From contig VSJD01000146.1 in assembly GCA_008636095.1 (NCBI GenBank), positions 1 to 10,000 of the forward strand: a stretch of 10,000 nt of DNA. The letters are read 5' to 3'. The translations under genes and the position numbers were made by a program. Below, piece by piece: positions 1 to 6,180 of the stretch. A model generated the notes under the pieces. It made no database searches. It was given only the letters and a program-made list of their open reading frames with translations, and was not told the origin of the DNA. Position 1 is the stretch's first letter, and the number at the start of each line of letters is the position of its first letter. This stretch comes from Kiritimatiellota bacterium (GTDB taxonomy: Bacteria > Verrucomicrobiota > Kiritimatiellia > JAAZAB01).

Positions 1-948
1 AAGAACAGACAGGAAGCCCTCAAGGGATACCGCAAACAATCATTGCCGACAGCTCGGGAGTTCGCGCATACCCTTCGTCAGCCAATTACGCGGTTGGCCG
101 TCGACCGACTGGACTGGGAGTATCTCTTGCCACGTGCCGGCGGCTCGATTGAACTGAGAAGCAAGACGGTGGCGGTCGTTGGCTGCGGATCGGTCGGGTC
201 ACTGCTCGCCGAGAAGTTGGCATGCCTCGGGGTCGGGACGATCCGACTTGTTGATAACGACGCTCTCTGCCCTGCCAATGTGCACAGACACGTACTCGGA
301 GTAGAGCATCTCGGCAAGAACAAGGCCGCCGCCTTGAGCAGTCTACTGGAAAGGCGATTCCCCCACGTGACTGCTACACACAAGGCCATGCGAGTGCAAT
401 CCGTTCTGATTGATGAGCCCGAATACCTCCTCAGCGCTGACCTTGTGTGTATCGCCCTCGGGGATGAGACTACGGAGTTGTGGCTCAATGACTGTCTCCG
501 AAATATAGTTCCAAGGCTCCATGCGTGGGTGGAGCCCCTTGGCATAGGAGGCCATGTGCTGGTGGCGGGACTACTGAACGACAAGGGCTGCTATCGCTGT
601 CTCTTTCAGAGTAATGCTGTTGCGGGACTGCACAACACTGCATCCTTTGCCAAGGCCGGACAGACTTTCACGCGATCATTTGCCGGATGCGCCGGAAGAT
701 TCACACCCTTCGCGTACTGGGACGCGGACCGGACAGCGTCGGAAGCGGCAAGATGTGCACTTGCGGTCCTCTCCGACGATCAACAAAAGCCCATGCTACT
801 CAGTTGGTGTGGAGACCCGGCGGTGTTCTTGGGTGCCGGATTTGTCTGCTCTCAGCGATCGGCCATGTTCGCACCCGGAGAGGTCAAGCGTGTCTACGAT
901 TTCGCAGAAGGAATGTGTCGATGCAACAAGTGGACAAAGACAGCATAG
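1..948 (+). CDS. cap2: Cap2-like E1 (ThiF-family) ubiquitin-activating domain, 5' end outside window
   Basis: The frame is open from base 1, so this is the C-terminal 315 residues of a longer protein; a TTG at 43 is probably not the start. The ThiF/E1 adenylation fold is clear. The nucleotide-binding loop GCGSVG is at 181-198, the acidic VDND strand ends near 261, an NVHRHVLG motif with the ATP-contacting Asn/Arg follows, and GKNK and LGDETTELWLND come later. The sequence AGCAGRFTPF places a candidate catalytic Cys at 688-690. A CYRC pair and a C-terminal CRC could bind zinc, which is unproven. In CBASS, Cap2 is an E2-E1 fusion that conjugates the CD-NTase C-terminus to a target and so primes it. 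The E2 half would lie upstream of the window. The stop overlaps the next gene by 28 bases. A stand-alone E1, as in Bil systems, is the alternative, but the RHVLG and AWVEPLGIGGH segments and the neighbours favour Cap2. Confidence 0.85.
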   Translation, partial: KNRQEALKGYRKQSLPTAREFAHTLRQPITRLAVDRLDWEYLLPRAGGSIELRSKTVAVVGCGSVGSLLAEKLACLGVGTIRLVDNDALCPANVHRHVLGVEHLGKNKAAALSSLLERRFPHVTATHKAMRVQSVLIDEPEYLLSADLVCIALGDETTELWLNDCLRNIVPRLHAWVEPLGIGGHVLVAGLLNDKGCYRCLFQSNAVAGLHNTASFAKAGQTFTRSFAGCAGRFTPFAYWDADRTASEAARCALAVLSDDQQKPMLLSWCGDPAVFLGAGFVCSQRSAMFAPGEVKRVYDFAEGMCRCNKWTKTA

Positions 949-1457
949 TGTTTCGGCGCACAAACGGTGCAATGGTCAAAATCTCCGGTGGCGCTTTGCG
1001 AGTACTGAACCGTTTTCGGCAACTCCTTCCGAATCAGGCTGAGGCGGGAGGCATGCTTCTCGGGCGGCTGATCGATGGAACCGAGGATGTTGTGGTCGAC
1101 GAAGTCACAGTTCCTGTCGCGCGGGATAGGCGACATCGGTTCTCCTTTTTCAGGGAGAAAGACACCGCACAGAAGCACGTGGTGAATGTATGGGAGAAGT
1201 CCAGCCATACGCGTAACTACCTTGGCGAGTGGCACTCTCATCCTGAGGATGATCCCTCTCCATCAGGGCCAGATCTTTCCAACTGGCGGCGAATCGTCAG
1301 GGAAAGCCAATTTGAGCAGGGATCCTTAGCGTTTCTCATCGTGGGACGAATCAGTGTCCGAGCGTGGGAACTGGGCAAGGTGGCACGCTCACTACGAGCG
1401 ATGACCATTGAGAACAAGAGCCGCAGGGATAAATATCGAAAGGACTCCAATGAATGA
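921..1457 (+). CDS. cap3: Cap3-like JAB/JAMM isopeptidase
   Basis: This 178-residue metalloprotease carries a complete JAMM motif: Glu41 in EAGGMLLG, then His105, His107, Ser115 and Asp118 in the pattern HxH-x7-S-x2-D (WHSHPEDDPSPSGPD). These residues bind catalytic zinc and cleave isopeptide bonds after ubiquitin-like C-termini. In type II CBASS, Cap3 removes the conjugate that Cap2 makes on the CD-NTase. I chose the ATG at 921 because AGAAGGA at 906-912 is a good ribosome binding site eight bases upstream, and because the domain starts just after it. The frame is open back to 687, but that part overlaps conserved E1 sequence and looks non-coding in this frame. The start lies inside the E1 gene (28-base overlap) and the stop overlaps the phospholipase start by 8 bases, so the three are likely one transcript with coupled translation. 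Confidence 0.9.
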   Translation: MQQVDKDSIVFRRTNGAMVKISGGALRVLNRFRQLLPNQAEAGGMLLGRLIDGTEDVVVDEVTVPVARDRRHRFSFFREKDTAQKHVVNVWEKSSHTRNYLGEWHSHPEDDPSPSGPDLSNWRRIVRESQFEQGSLAFLIVGRISVRAWELGKVARSLRAMTIENKSRRDKYRKDSNE

Positions 1458-2562
1458 TAGCAACAAACACGGAGCATTCCGGGTGCTGACTTTAGATGGC
1501 GGTGGGATGAGGGGATTATACACAGCGTCTAAGCTTCAGGCCCTTGCTCGCCTTTTTGACGAGCGCTTTGTCAAGCAAGCTCCAGATATTGGGAAGGGGT
1601 TCGACCTCATCTGCGGGACCAGCACTGGCGCTATCCTCGCATGCGCTTTGGCTGTCGGCGTGCCGCTGAGTCGCGTTTGCGATCTCTACTGTCAACACGG
1701 CCCCTCTATCTTCCCGGAGCCGATGCCTACACCGAGCCAAAAACTGAAGATGTTGTGGTGGTCTATTCGGCATGCCAGCCGCCCGGCCGCATGCTCCCAG
1801 GAATTGCGGCAACAGCTTGAAGAAATCCTTGGGGATTTGACCCTAAGTGGGGTGTTTGCAGCCAGGAAAATAGCAATGTGCATCCCCACCGTTGACGCGC
1901 TTAGCCACAAAGCATGGGTCTTCAAGACACCTCATATTCCCGGCAAACACCGAGACAGCAACTACCGACTTGTTGATGTTTGCATGGCGTCCACGGCAGC
2001 GCCCATTTTCTTCCCCTTGTCTCGACAGCTCAATCCCGACAACGAGCGTGACATCCACTACTTTGTGGATGGCGGACTCTGGGCAAACAACCCCGTCATG
2101 GTTGGACTTGTCGAAGCACTCGTCTTGGCGGCTCCAGATCAAAGAATCGAGGTTATCTCGGTGGGTACGTGTGACCGGCCCTCCGGAGACCCGTACGCCG
2201 TGCGCGATCCAGACTGGGGATTGCTCAACTGGAAGGTTGGCGTCAACGCCATTGACATGTCACTGTCAGCTCAGTCCTTTGGTTATGACAGTATGGCTAA
2301 GTTCATTGCGAACACGCTCTCTGCGTGTGGACGTGCCGTAACAGTGGTGCGCCTGGAGCAAGGTCAAAAATCACCAGAACAATACAGCGCAATCGGTCTG
2401 GACCGGACCGACCAGACGGCTGTAGACACCCTTGTGAACATGGCCGGCAAAGATGCCGAGCAGATCCACAGCAAGGCGATGATAGCGAAGTCGAATGACA
2501 TGTCCACTGTGGCCAGGATTTTCCGTAATCTTGCTCCGCTTGAGGAGAAACCGCCTGCTTAG
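1450..2562 (+). CDS. capV: Patatin-like phospholipase, CapV-type effector
   Basis: This 370-residue protein has all patatin motifs in order: the oxyanion loop DGGGMRG at residues 16-22, the nucleophile elbow GTSTG with Ser58, and the catalytic Asp207 in the DGG motif followed by LWANNPV. Patatins use a Ser-Asp dyad to hydrolyse membrane phospholipids. In CBASS, CapV is switched on by a cyclic dinucleotide and destroys the inner membrane of infected cells. The ATG at 1450 is preferred over an upstream in-frame ATG at 1408 because AAAGGA at 1439-1444 precedes it and the patatin fold begins directly after it. It overlaps the Cap3-like stop by 8 bases. Here the effector comes last, whereas many described type II operons place it first. 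I see no membrane segment, and the C-terminal 150 residues have no motif I can name. The CapV role is inferred from neighbours; a general patatin role cannot be excluded. Confidence 0.88.
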   Translation: MNDSNKHGAFRVLTLDGGGMRGLYTASKLQALARLFDERFVKQAPDIGKGFDLICGTSTGAILACALAVGVPLSRVCDLYCQHGPSIFPEPMPTPSQKLKMLWWSIRHASRPAACSQELRQQLEEILGDLTLSGVFAARKIAMCIPTVDALSHKAWVFKTPHIPGKHRDSNYRLVDVCMASTAAPIFFPLSRQLNPDNERDIHYFVDGGLWANNPVMVGLVEALVLAAPDQRIEVISVGTCDRPSGDPYAVRDPDWGLLNWKVGVNAIDMSLSAQSFGYDSMAKFIANTLSACGRAVTVVRLEQGQKSPEQYSAIGLDRTDQTAVDTLVNMAGKDAEQIHSKAMIAKSNDMSTVARIFRNLAPLEEKPPA

Positions 2563-2912
2563 TTAACCCCGCGCCAGAAACGCGAAACCATTGCGAAGGG
2601 GATTAGAGATTTCCGAGTCCCGAGGGTCAGGAGGAATAATCAACCCTCAAAATAGCAAATAGCATTTGCGGGCGCAGAATGAAGTTTGGTGAATTACGAT
2701 CTCGATAATTCGTAATTCAGCCTTGCCGGCCGGCCGACGAATAGAAACGGAATGTAGTGACCTGTTGATGATGGCGATAAATATCACTTGTCCGCAACAG
2801 GCAACCAGCGATAGAACCTGATCCCCGGCCGGTTACTGCTGCCCCCTGATCCATCCAGCCGCCCATGTCGTCTTCCTTTGCAGAAAAGATTTCAGCCGGG
2901 AAAACAGGTATC
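2563..2912. other. Intergenic stretch, no gene recognised; several hairpins
   Basis: I see no supportable gene between the phospholipase stop and the next promoter. Hairpin-forming sequences are present: GAGGGT/ACCCTC around 2623-2648, GCAAAT-AGC-ATTTGC at 2655-2669, and GAATTACG/CGTAATTC at 2691-2698 and 2711-2718. None is followed by a T-run, so a Rho-independent terminator for the upstream operon is not evident. Confidence 0.5.
2714..2750 (+). repeat. Palindrome-rich interspersed repeat, copy A
   Basis: These 37 bases match 4259-4295 at 33 positions in the same orientation. Shared parts are AATTCAG at the left, a CCGGCC(G/T)GCCG palindromic core and a CGAATAGAAACGG right end. Weaker similarity (12 of 20) continues to about 2770. 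An 8-bp-stem hairpin at 2691-2718 adjoins and slightly overlaps the left end. It resembles a REP-type intergenic element. Confidence 0.75.
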
Positions 2913-2941
2913 TCGACAAGCGACATTTGAATCGGTATGAT
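2913..2941 (+). promoter_or_regulatory. Sigma-70-like promoter for the DUF4190/Mrr pair
   Basis: A -35 box TCGACA (2913-2918, 5 of 6 to consensus) is followed after 17 bases by a -10 box TATGAT (2936-2941, 5 of 6). The predicted transcript start is near 2948, leaving a leader of about 38 bases before the ATG at 2986. This suggests the pair is transcribed independently of the CBASS operon. Confidence 0.55.
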
Positions 2942-2959
2942 AATTTTGGAATCGGGGGC

Positions 2960-2989
2960 ATGTCCCAATCAATCAGTTTCGGCATATGA
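2960..2989 (+). other. Possible 9-codon leader ORF ending in an ATGA overlap
   Basis: An ATG at 2960 opens a frame of nine codons (MSQSISFGI) whose TGA at 2987-2989 overlaps the ATG of the next gene as ATGA. The downstream gene lacks a visible Shine-Dalgarno sequence, so coupled re-initiation is conceivable. The GGGGG before the leader ATG is only one base away, which is poor spacing, so this is a weak call. Confidence 0.25.
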
Positions 2990-3516
2990 GCGACGCAAAT
3001 AATATTATCTTCGATTGTCCGGAATGCAGGCAAGGTATCAAAGCGGCTGTGAAAGCGGCCGGTGAAATGGCCGCTTGTCCTAATTGTGGGAAAGACGTCA
3101 AGGTGCCGGGGCCTGTATCCAAAAATGGAGTTGGCAAACCACCTCTGTCGCTTCAACCCCTTCTTGCCACAATACCAACCGCACAATCTGGAACCACACA
3201 GCAAATCAACAAGAAGTCAAAAGGCATGGCTATTGCCGGATTGGTGCTCGGAATAATTTCGGTTGTCCCTGTCCTTTTTTGCGGTGGTCCAATATGGGCA
3301 ATCCTTGGGGTAATCTTTTCATCTGTTGCTCGGCATCGGACAACTAATAAGCCCGATCAGTACGAAGGCGAGGGCTTGGCCATAGCCGGTCTGATCGTAT
3401 CTATTGTTGGCCTCATGCTTAATCTTGTTGTTATATTCATGCTTGGCTTCATGGGCGCCACTATGACAACGCTCCTTGCAACGTTCGCTGACGCTCTCAG
3501 CAAGTTGCCGAAATGA
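2986..3516 (+). CDS. Zinc-ribbon DUF4190 membrane protein
   Basis: This 176-residue protein starts with a zinc ribbon (Cys11, Cys14, Cys31, Cys34 in CPEC and CPNC), followed by a polar linker to about residue 79. The rest is a DUF4190-type membrane domain made of two similar halves: GMAIAGLVLGIIS at 80-92 running through a hydrophobic hairpin to about 115, and GLAIAGLIVSIVG at 130-142 running to about 158. The ribbon is expected in the cytoplasm. No enzymatic residues are visible and the family has no firm function. The ATG at 2986 is the only usual start codon after an in-frame stop at 2941, but it lacks a clear ribosome binding site. Its TGA overlaps the next gene as ATGA, pointing to coupled expression with an Mrr-like nuclease. 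It could sense or anchor that partner, which is inference. Confidence 0.8.
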   Translation: MSDANNIIFDCPECRQGIKAAVKAAGEMAACPNCGKDVKVPGPVSKNGVGKPPLSLQPLLATIPTAQSGTTQQINKKSKGMAIAGLVLGIISVVPVLFCGGPIWAILGVIFSSVARHRTTNKPDQYEGEGLAIAGLIVSIVGLMLNLVVIFMLGFMGATMTTLLATFADALSKLPK

Positions 3517-4163
3517 ATATTATGAGGGAAATTGAGAGCAATATATTCAAGTGGAATACCATGAGTAGGATTCGCACCGTTGCCATTCTTTGCTCATCCT
3601 TCTTCGCCGGGATACTCTGTGCTTTACCTCAGGGAGAAATGGCTTCGCAGGATTCCGCAAAGATACCCCGCGGCTCACCGCGAGGTGCTTCACTTGGGAT
3701 TACAACCTGCGCCTTGGCAGAGACTGTCACAAACGCCGTCTCTTCCAATATAGTGCCGGATATGGCTACCGTGGACGTTATGCCCGGACTGACTTTTGAA
3801 AAACTTGTCGGCAGTCTTCTGAAGCAGCAGGGATATGAAGTGGGAAACATGCGGGCCTCCAGCGACTATGGTGTTGACATAATCATCAACAAAGACAAGG
3901 AACGGATTGCAGTCCAAGTCAAACGCTCAAAGAACAAGATCGCAAGGAAAGCCATCAGCGACGCTGTGGCTGGAATGAAATACTACAACTGCACCAAAGC
4001 AATGGTGGTTACCAATAGCGAGTTCACGGAAGACGCCCGTGAATTTGCGCGTGGCACCGAGTGCATCCTCATTGACCGGACCATTCTCCAACAATGGCTT
4101 GACTCATCCAAGCACGCCCAATCTGTTGCGGCTTTTGGCACCATCGGACCTACAAATAATTAA
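3513..4163 (+). CDS. Mrr-like nuclease with N-terminal hydrophobic segment
   Basis: This protein is 216 residues long from the ATG at 3513. A hydrophobic stretch at residues 22-38 looks like a signal anchor or signal peptide. A linker of about 50 residues follows, then a restriction-endonuclease-like Mrr_cat domain from about 92 to 197. Likely catalytic residues are Glu96 (FEKLV), Asp122 (YGVDIII) and Gln135-Val-Lys137 (the QxK motif of VQVKRSKNK). Mrr domains cut DNA, often modified DNA. The start is uncertain: 3513 gives an ATGA overlap with the membrane protein, while 3522 and 3561 are alternatives, and the last gives a neater signal-like N-terminus. If the hydrophobic segment is a true export signal, a DNase outside the cytoplasm would be unusual; a membrane-tethered nuclease acting on incoming DNA fits better. 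Residues 45-61 are encoded by a mobile palindromic repeat. No methylase is nearby. Confidence 0.82.
   Translation: MNIMREIESNIFKWNTMSRIRTVAILCSSFFAGILCALPQGEMASQDSAKIPRGSPRGASLGITTCALAETVTNAVSSNIVPDMATVDVMPGLTFEKLVGSLLKQQGYEVGNMRASSDYGVDIIINKDKERIAVQVKRSKNKIARKAISDAVAGMKYYNCTKAMVVTNSEFTEDAREFARGTECILIDRTILQQWLDSSKHAQSVAAFGTIGPTNN
3646..3693 (+). repeat. Protein-coding palindromic element, short copy
   Basis: This 48-base element is shared with 5878-5964. It starts CGCAGGATTCCGCAAAGA, continues with a CGCGG-CTCA-CCGCG hairpin (3669-3682) and ends GCTTCAC. It lies in frame within the linker of the Mrr-like protein, coding for a PRGSPRG-containing stretch. Compared with the other copy it lacks a 39-base internal segment. 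Confidence 0.75.
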
Positions 4164-4448
4164 CTTTCACACGATTGCCAATCAGGACAAACTATTCCAG
4201 AGGCGGACGTGTAATTACCTTTGCGATTGAGTTTGTATGAATATTGCAGGCAATATGCAATTCAGTCTTTCCGGCCTGCCGGCGAATAGAAACGGTCGGC
4301 CGGGACCTATTTATGTTTGCCTTCCGCCTTTTCCGGGTCGACTTCCGAAGCGGGATTGTGTATAAGCAGAACTGACTGAGCATGCCGCATGCCTTACAGC
4401 CAAGGCCAACATGGGACTATAAACCACGCACTAAGGCCGTCCCTGAAT
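4164..4448. other. Convergent intergenic region between Mrr-like gene and hipA
   Basis: There is no gene here. It contains the near-palindrome ATATTGC-AG-GCAATAT (4241-4256) followed directly by repeat copy B. Neither strand shows a hairpin followed by a T-run, so terminators for the two converging genes could not be placed. Confidence 0.5.
4259..4295 (+). repeat. Palindrome-rich interspersed repeat, copy B
   Basis: This is the second copy of the 37-base element at 2714-2750 (33 of 37 identical, same orientation), with the core CCGGC-CT-GCCGG. Like copy A it is preceded by a different hairpin and lies downstream of a plus-strand gene. The two copies bracket the DUF4190/Mrr gene pair. Confidence 0.75.
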
Positions 4449-5693
4449 TTACTTCAGACTCTGCAGCATGGCTGTGGCGCGCTCCACGACGATTTTGGCC
4501 ACACGCTCAACCATGGCTTCGTCGATAGCCGCGCTTTGCATCCGGGGCTCTCGCAGCGCGGCAACGGTATTGCTACACAGTTCTGCCATTCGCTCCCGTA
4601 TCATGGGCCAGCCCAGGCGCGTTTCCTGAGCCATCATCTGCCAATGGGCGGGGGTGATCGCGTCGATGGAATCGCAATGGCCGATCTTCATCGCCGGGGT
4701 CTTGGACAGTTCGGGCCAGGCAAGCGTACAGACCAGGTCATAAAATGGCGCGAGTCTGCGTTCGCCTCCCTGGTAGAGCATGGAGTAGTTCTTGCCGTGG
4801 GCGTCGGCGTTGCCAATCAGCACATTGAAGATCAGGCCGTCGAGGAAGTCCCGGATGTCCAGCACCGGGGTGGTGGACCAGTCACGGAGCAGAGCAATGC
4901 AGTCCCGAAGCAGGGGGCCTCCTTCCTGCTGGTATTTCCTTTCCGGGGGGAACCCCAGTGCCTGGCAGAAGTCCTCCTGATGAAGGCGCGTGATGGTGCC
5001 TTCCTGGCTGATCTTCCGGTCGTAGCGCTGAACGATGACGCATGCTTTGCCGCCAATCAGGCGAGTTTCAACGGGAGGGACTTTTAATCCAACCGCCTTT
5101 GCCAGCGTCATGCAAATACTTTCGTTTGCGGCCAATCCGGGAAACCGATCCGGTTCCGGTTTGATGATGTGCGTGCTTGGCGTGTTGCCGAGAGGCAGAG
5201 CAATGCGTGAGCCGTGTATCATAACCGGGAGTTTGTCCTGCGCTCCGGCCAACGAAAGCCGAACCCCTTCCTTGCCGGCCATCAGGGGGCGACGGGGAAG
5301 CTCAGCGATGATCTCCTGCAACTCCTTATCGTTCAGTTCGTGCATCCGCATGTCACCGGCGGCGGGTGGCGGGACGCCTTCAGGCAACAGGCTGACCGCT
5401 CCCGCACATTCACCCCCTATGCGCTCCAGCATGGCGAAATCGTTGCGTTCGCTGATGCCGAGAATGGATGCAATCTGCTTTCGCGGTCCCTCTTCAGGGA
5501 GGACGCCGGCAAAAAAAGGGCGAGAGCTCTTGTCCCGGAACGCTTCGCTCTGCAGCGGAAGTGATCGCGACAGGGGCGCCGCATCGAGCCTACCAAGCCA
5601 ATCCGGGGTGTAGCGGAATTTGATCAAGCCGCTGTCGTCCTGATCGAGAGTGCCGACGGGTTTACTGTTCAAGTAGACAACCAGCCGCCTCAT
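4449..5693 (-). CDS. hipA: HipA-family Ser/Thr kinase toxin
   Basis: This 414-residue protein is close to the usual HipA length (about 440). An N-terminal Couple_hipA region (about 1-105) precedes the kinase core. Visible motifs are the ATP loop with the autophosphorylation-type Ser147 in LSLAGAQDK, STHIIKP at 173-179, ANES at 189-192, the catalytic IGNADAHGKN with Asp297 and Asn302, and the Mg-binding APFYDL with Asp319. HipA phosphorylates a translation factor, classically glutamyl-tRNA synthetase, and causes growth arrest; HipB binding restrains it. All catalytic residues are present, so it looks active. Its ATG overlaps the hipB stop as ATGA, and GGAGGT at 5702-5707 (read on the minus strand) sits eight bases upstream, so strong coupled translation is expected. 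Some HipA-type kinases also act in phage defence, which would suit the neighbours, but this is inference. Confidence 0.93.
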   Translation of the reverse strand: MRRLVVYLNSKPVGTLDQDDSGLIKFRYTPDWLGRLDAAPLSRSLPLQSEAFRDKSSRPFFAGVLPEEGPRKQIASILGISERNDFAMLERIGGECAGAVSLLPEGVPPPAAGDMRMHELNDKELQEIIAELPRRPLMAGKEGVRLSLAGAQDKLPVMIHGSRIALPLGNTPSTHIIKPEPDRFPGLAANESICMTLAKAVGLKVPPVETRLIGGKACVIVQRYDRKISQEGTITRLHQEDFCQALGFPPERKYQQEGGPLLRDCIALLRDWSTTPVLDIRDFLDGLIFNVLIGNADAHGKNYSMLYQGGERRLAPFYDLVCTLAWPELSKTPAMKIGHCDSIDAITPAHWQMMAQETRLGWPMIRERMAELCSNTVAALREPRMQSAAIDEAMVERVAKIVVERATAMLQSLK

Positions 5694-6178
5694 GGCCTGT
5701 TACCTCCGGTTTCACCCTTCTTCGCCAGGAAGCCCTGTGGCTCCCGGCCTTCGCAGCCAGAGGCTTTGCTACGGCGGAGTAGGCTGCCACAGGGAGAATC
5801 CTCCGTCGCCGAAGCGGCTATGGAGGACAAGATGGCGTCCTTGGCTTCCGTCTTCGCCAAGGCTTCGCCGGACACGTCGCAGGGTTCCGCAAAGACTCGA
5901 CCTGCGTAGCCAATGCTACTCCGGCGTAGCAGGTTGCCCCGCGGCTCGCTGCGGGGAGCTTCACCGCCAGCGGGGCCACCCGTCTCGATCGCGAGCCCTA
6001 ACGCTTGCAGCACTTGAAGGGTCTTGCCGATCTGGCAGGTGGGCTTGCCCTTTTCAAGGTCGACGATGAAACGTAAGCCGGTGCCACAGGTCATGGCCAG
6101 TTCCTTCTGGGTGACCTTCAAGTGCTTTCGCCTCGCACGGGCCACTGCTCCAAGTTGTTCTGTGTTTATTATCTTCAT
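5690..6178 (-). CDS. hipB: HipB-like antitoxin with repeat-derived C-terminal extension
   Basis: The first 68 residues form a standard XRE helix-turn-helix antitoxin (TQKELAMTCGTGLRFIVDLEKG, read as two overlapping helices at about 23-44, then GKPTCQIGKTLQVLQALGL). It should bind the operator and restrain HipA. Residues 69-159 are extra: they are encoded by hairpin repeats, are rich in Gly, Arg, Ser and Ala, and are probably disordered. ETGG occurs at 65-68 and again at 156-159, so without the insert the protein would be about 71 residues, a normal size for this type. I prefer the ATG at 6178 to the one at 6202 because the latter falls inside the spacer of the predicted promoter. The predicted mRNA leader is then only about 8 bases with no Shine-Dalgarno. 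It forms an operon with hipA through an ATGA overlap. Whether the extension alters HipA binding cannot be told. Confidence 0.88.
   Translation of the reverse strand: MKIINTEQLGAVARARRKHLKVTQKELAMTCGTGLRFIVDLEKGKPTCQIGKTLQVLQALGLAIETGGPAGGEAPRSEPRGNLLRRSSIGYAGRVFAEPCDVSGEALAKTEAKDAILSSIAASATEDSPCGSLLRRSKASGCEGREPQGFLAKKGETGGNRP
5714..5974. repeat. Mosaic of hairpin repeats inserted in hipB
   Basis: Consecutive inverted repeats fill this in-frame segment: CCCTGTGGC/GCCACAGGG (5733-5741, 5786-5794), an imperfect hairpin at 5799-5827, CCTTGGC/GCCAAGG (5839-5845, 5856-5862), ACCTGC/GCAGGT (5900-5905, 5929-5934) and CCCCGC/GCGGGG (5937-5942, 5951-5956). This density of dyads is not expected of ordinary coding DNA. 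It resembles the protein-coding palindromic elements known from Rickettsia, though no relationship is claimed. Confidence 0.7.
5878..5964 (+). repeat. Protein-coding palindromic element, long copy with nested insert
   Basis: The left part (5878-5897) and right part (5937-5964) match the element at 3646-3693. Between them lies a 39-base segment (5898-5936) that itself forms a hairpin and is absent from the other copy. This suggests one repeat inserted into another. It is on the same strand as the short copy but read antisense, within hipB. Confidence 0.7.
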
Positions 6179-6180
6179 TG

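Noticed and set aside
687..920. N-terminal extension of the JAMM protease to an upstream ATG
   Set aside because: It would overprint conserved E1 sequence including the catalytic Cys region, and a good ribosome binding site precedes the ATG at 921.
43..948. TTG at 43 as the true start of the E1 gene
   Set aside because: The frame is open to base 1 and the residues before the E1 domain fit the E2-E1 linker of Cap2 proteins, so the start is probably outside the window.
2623..2669. Rho-independent terminator after the phospholipase gene
   Set aside because: Hairpins are present but no T-run follows on the plus strand.
2714..4295. Integron attC sites flanking a gene cassette
   Set aside because: The repeats lack recognisable GTTRRRY-type core sites and no integrase is present in the window.
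4389..5613. Long plus-strand frames opposite hipA
   Set aside because: They mirror the coding bias of hipA, which has all kinase motifs on the minus strand.
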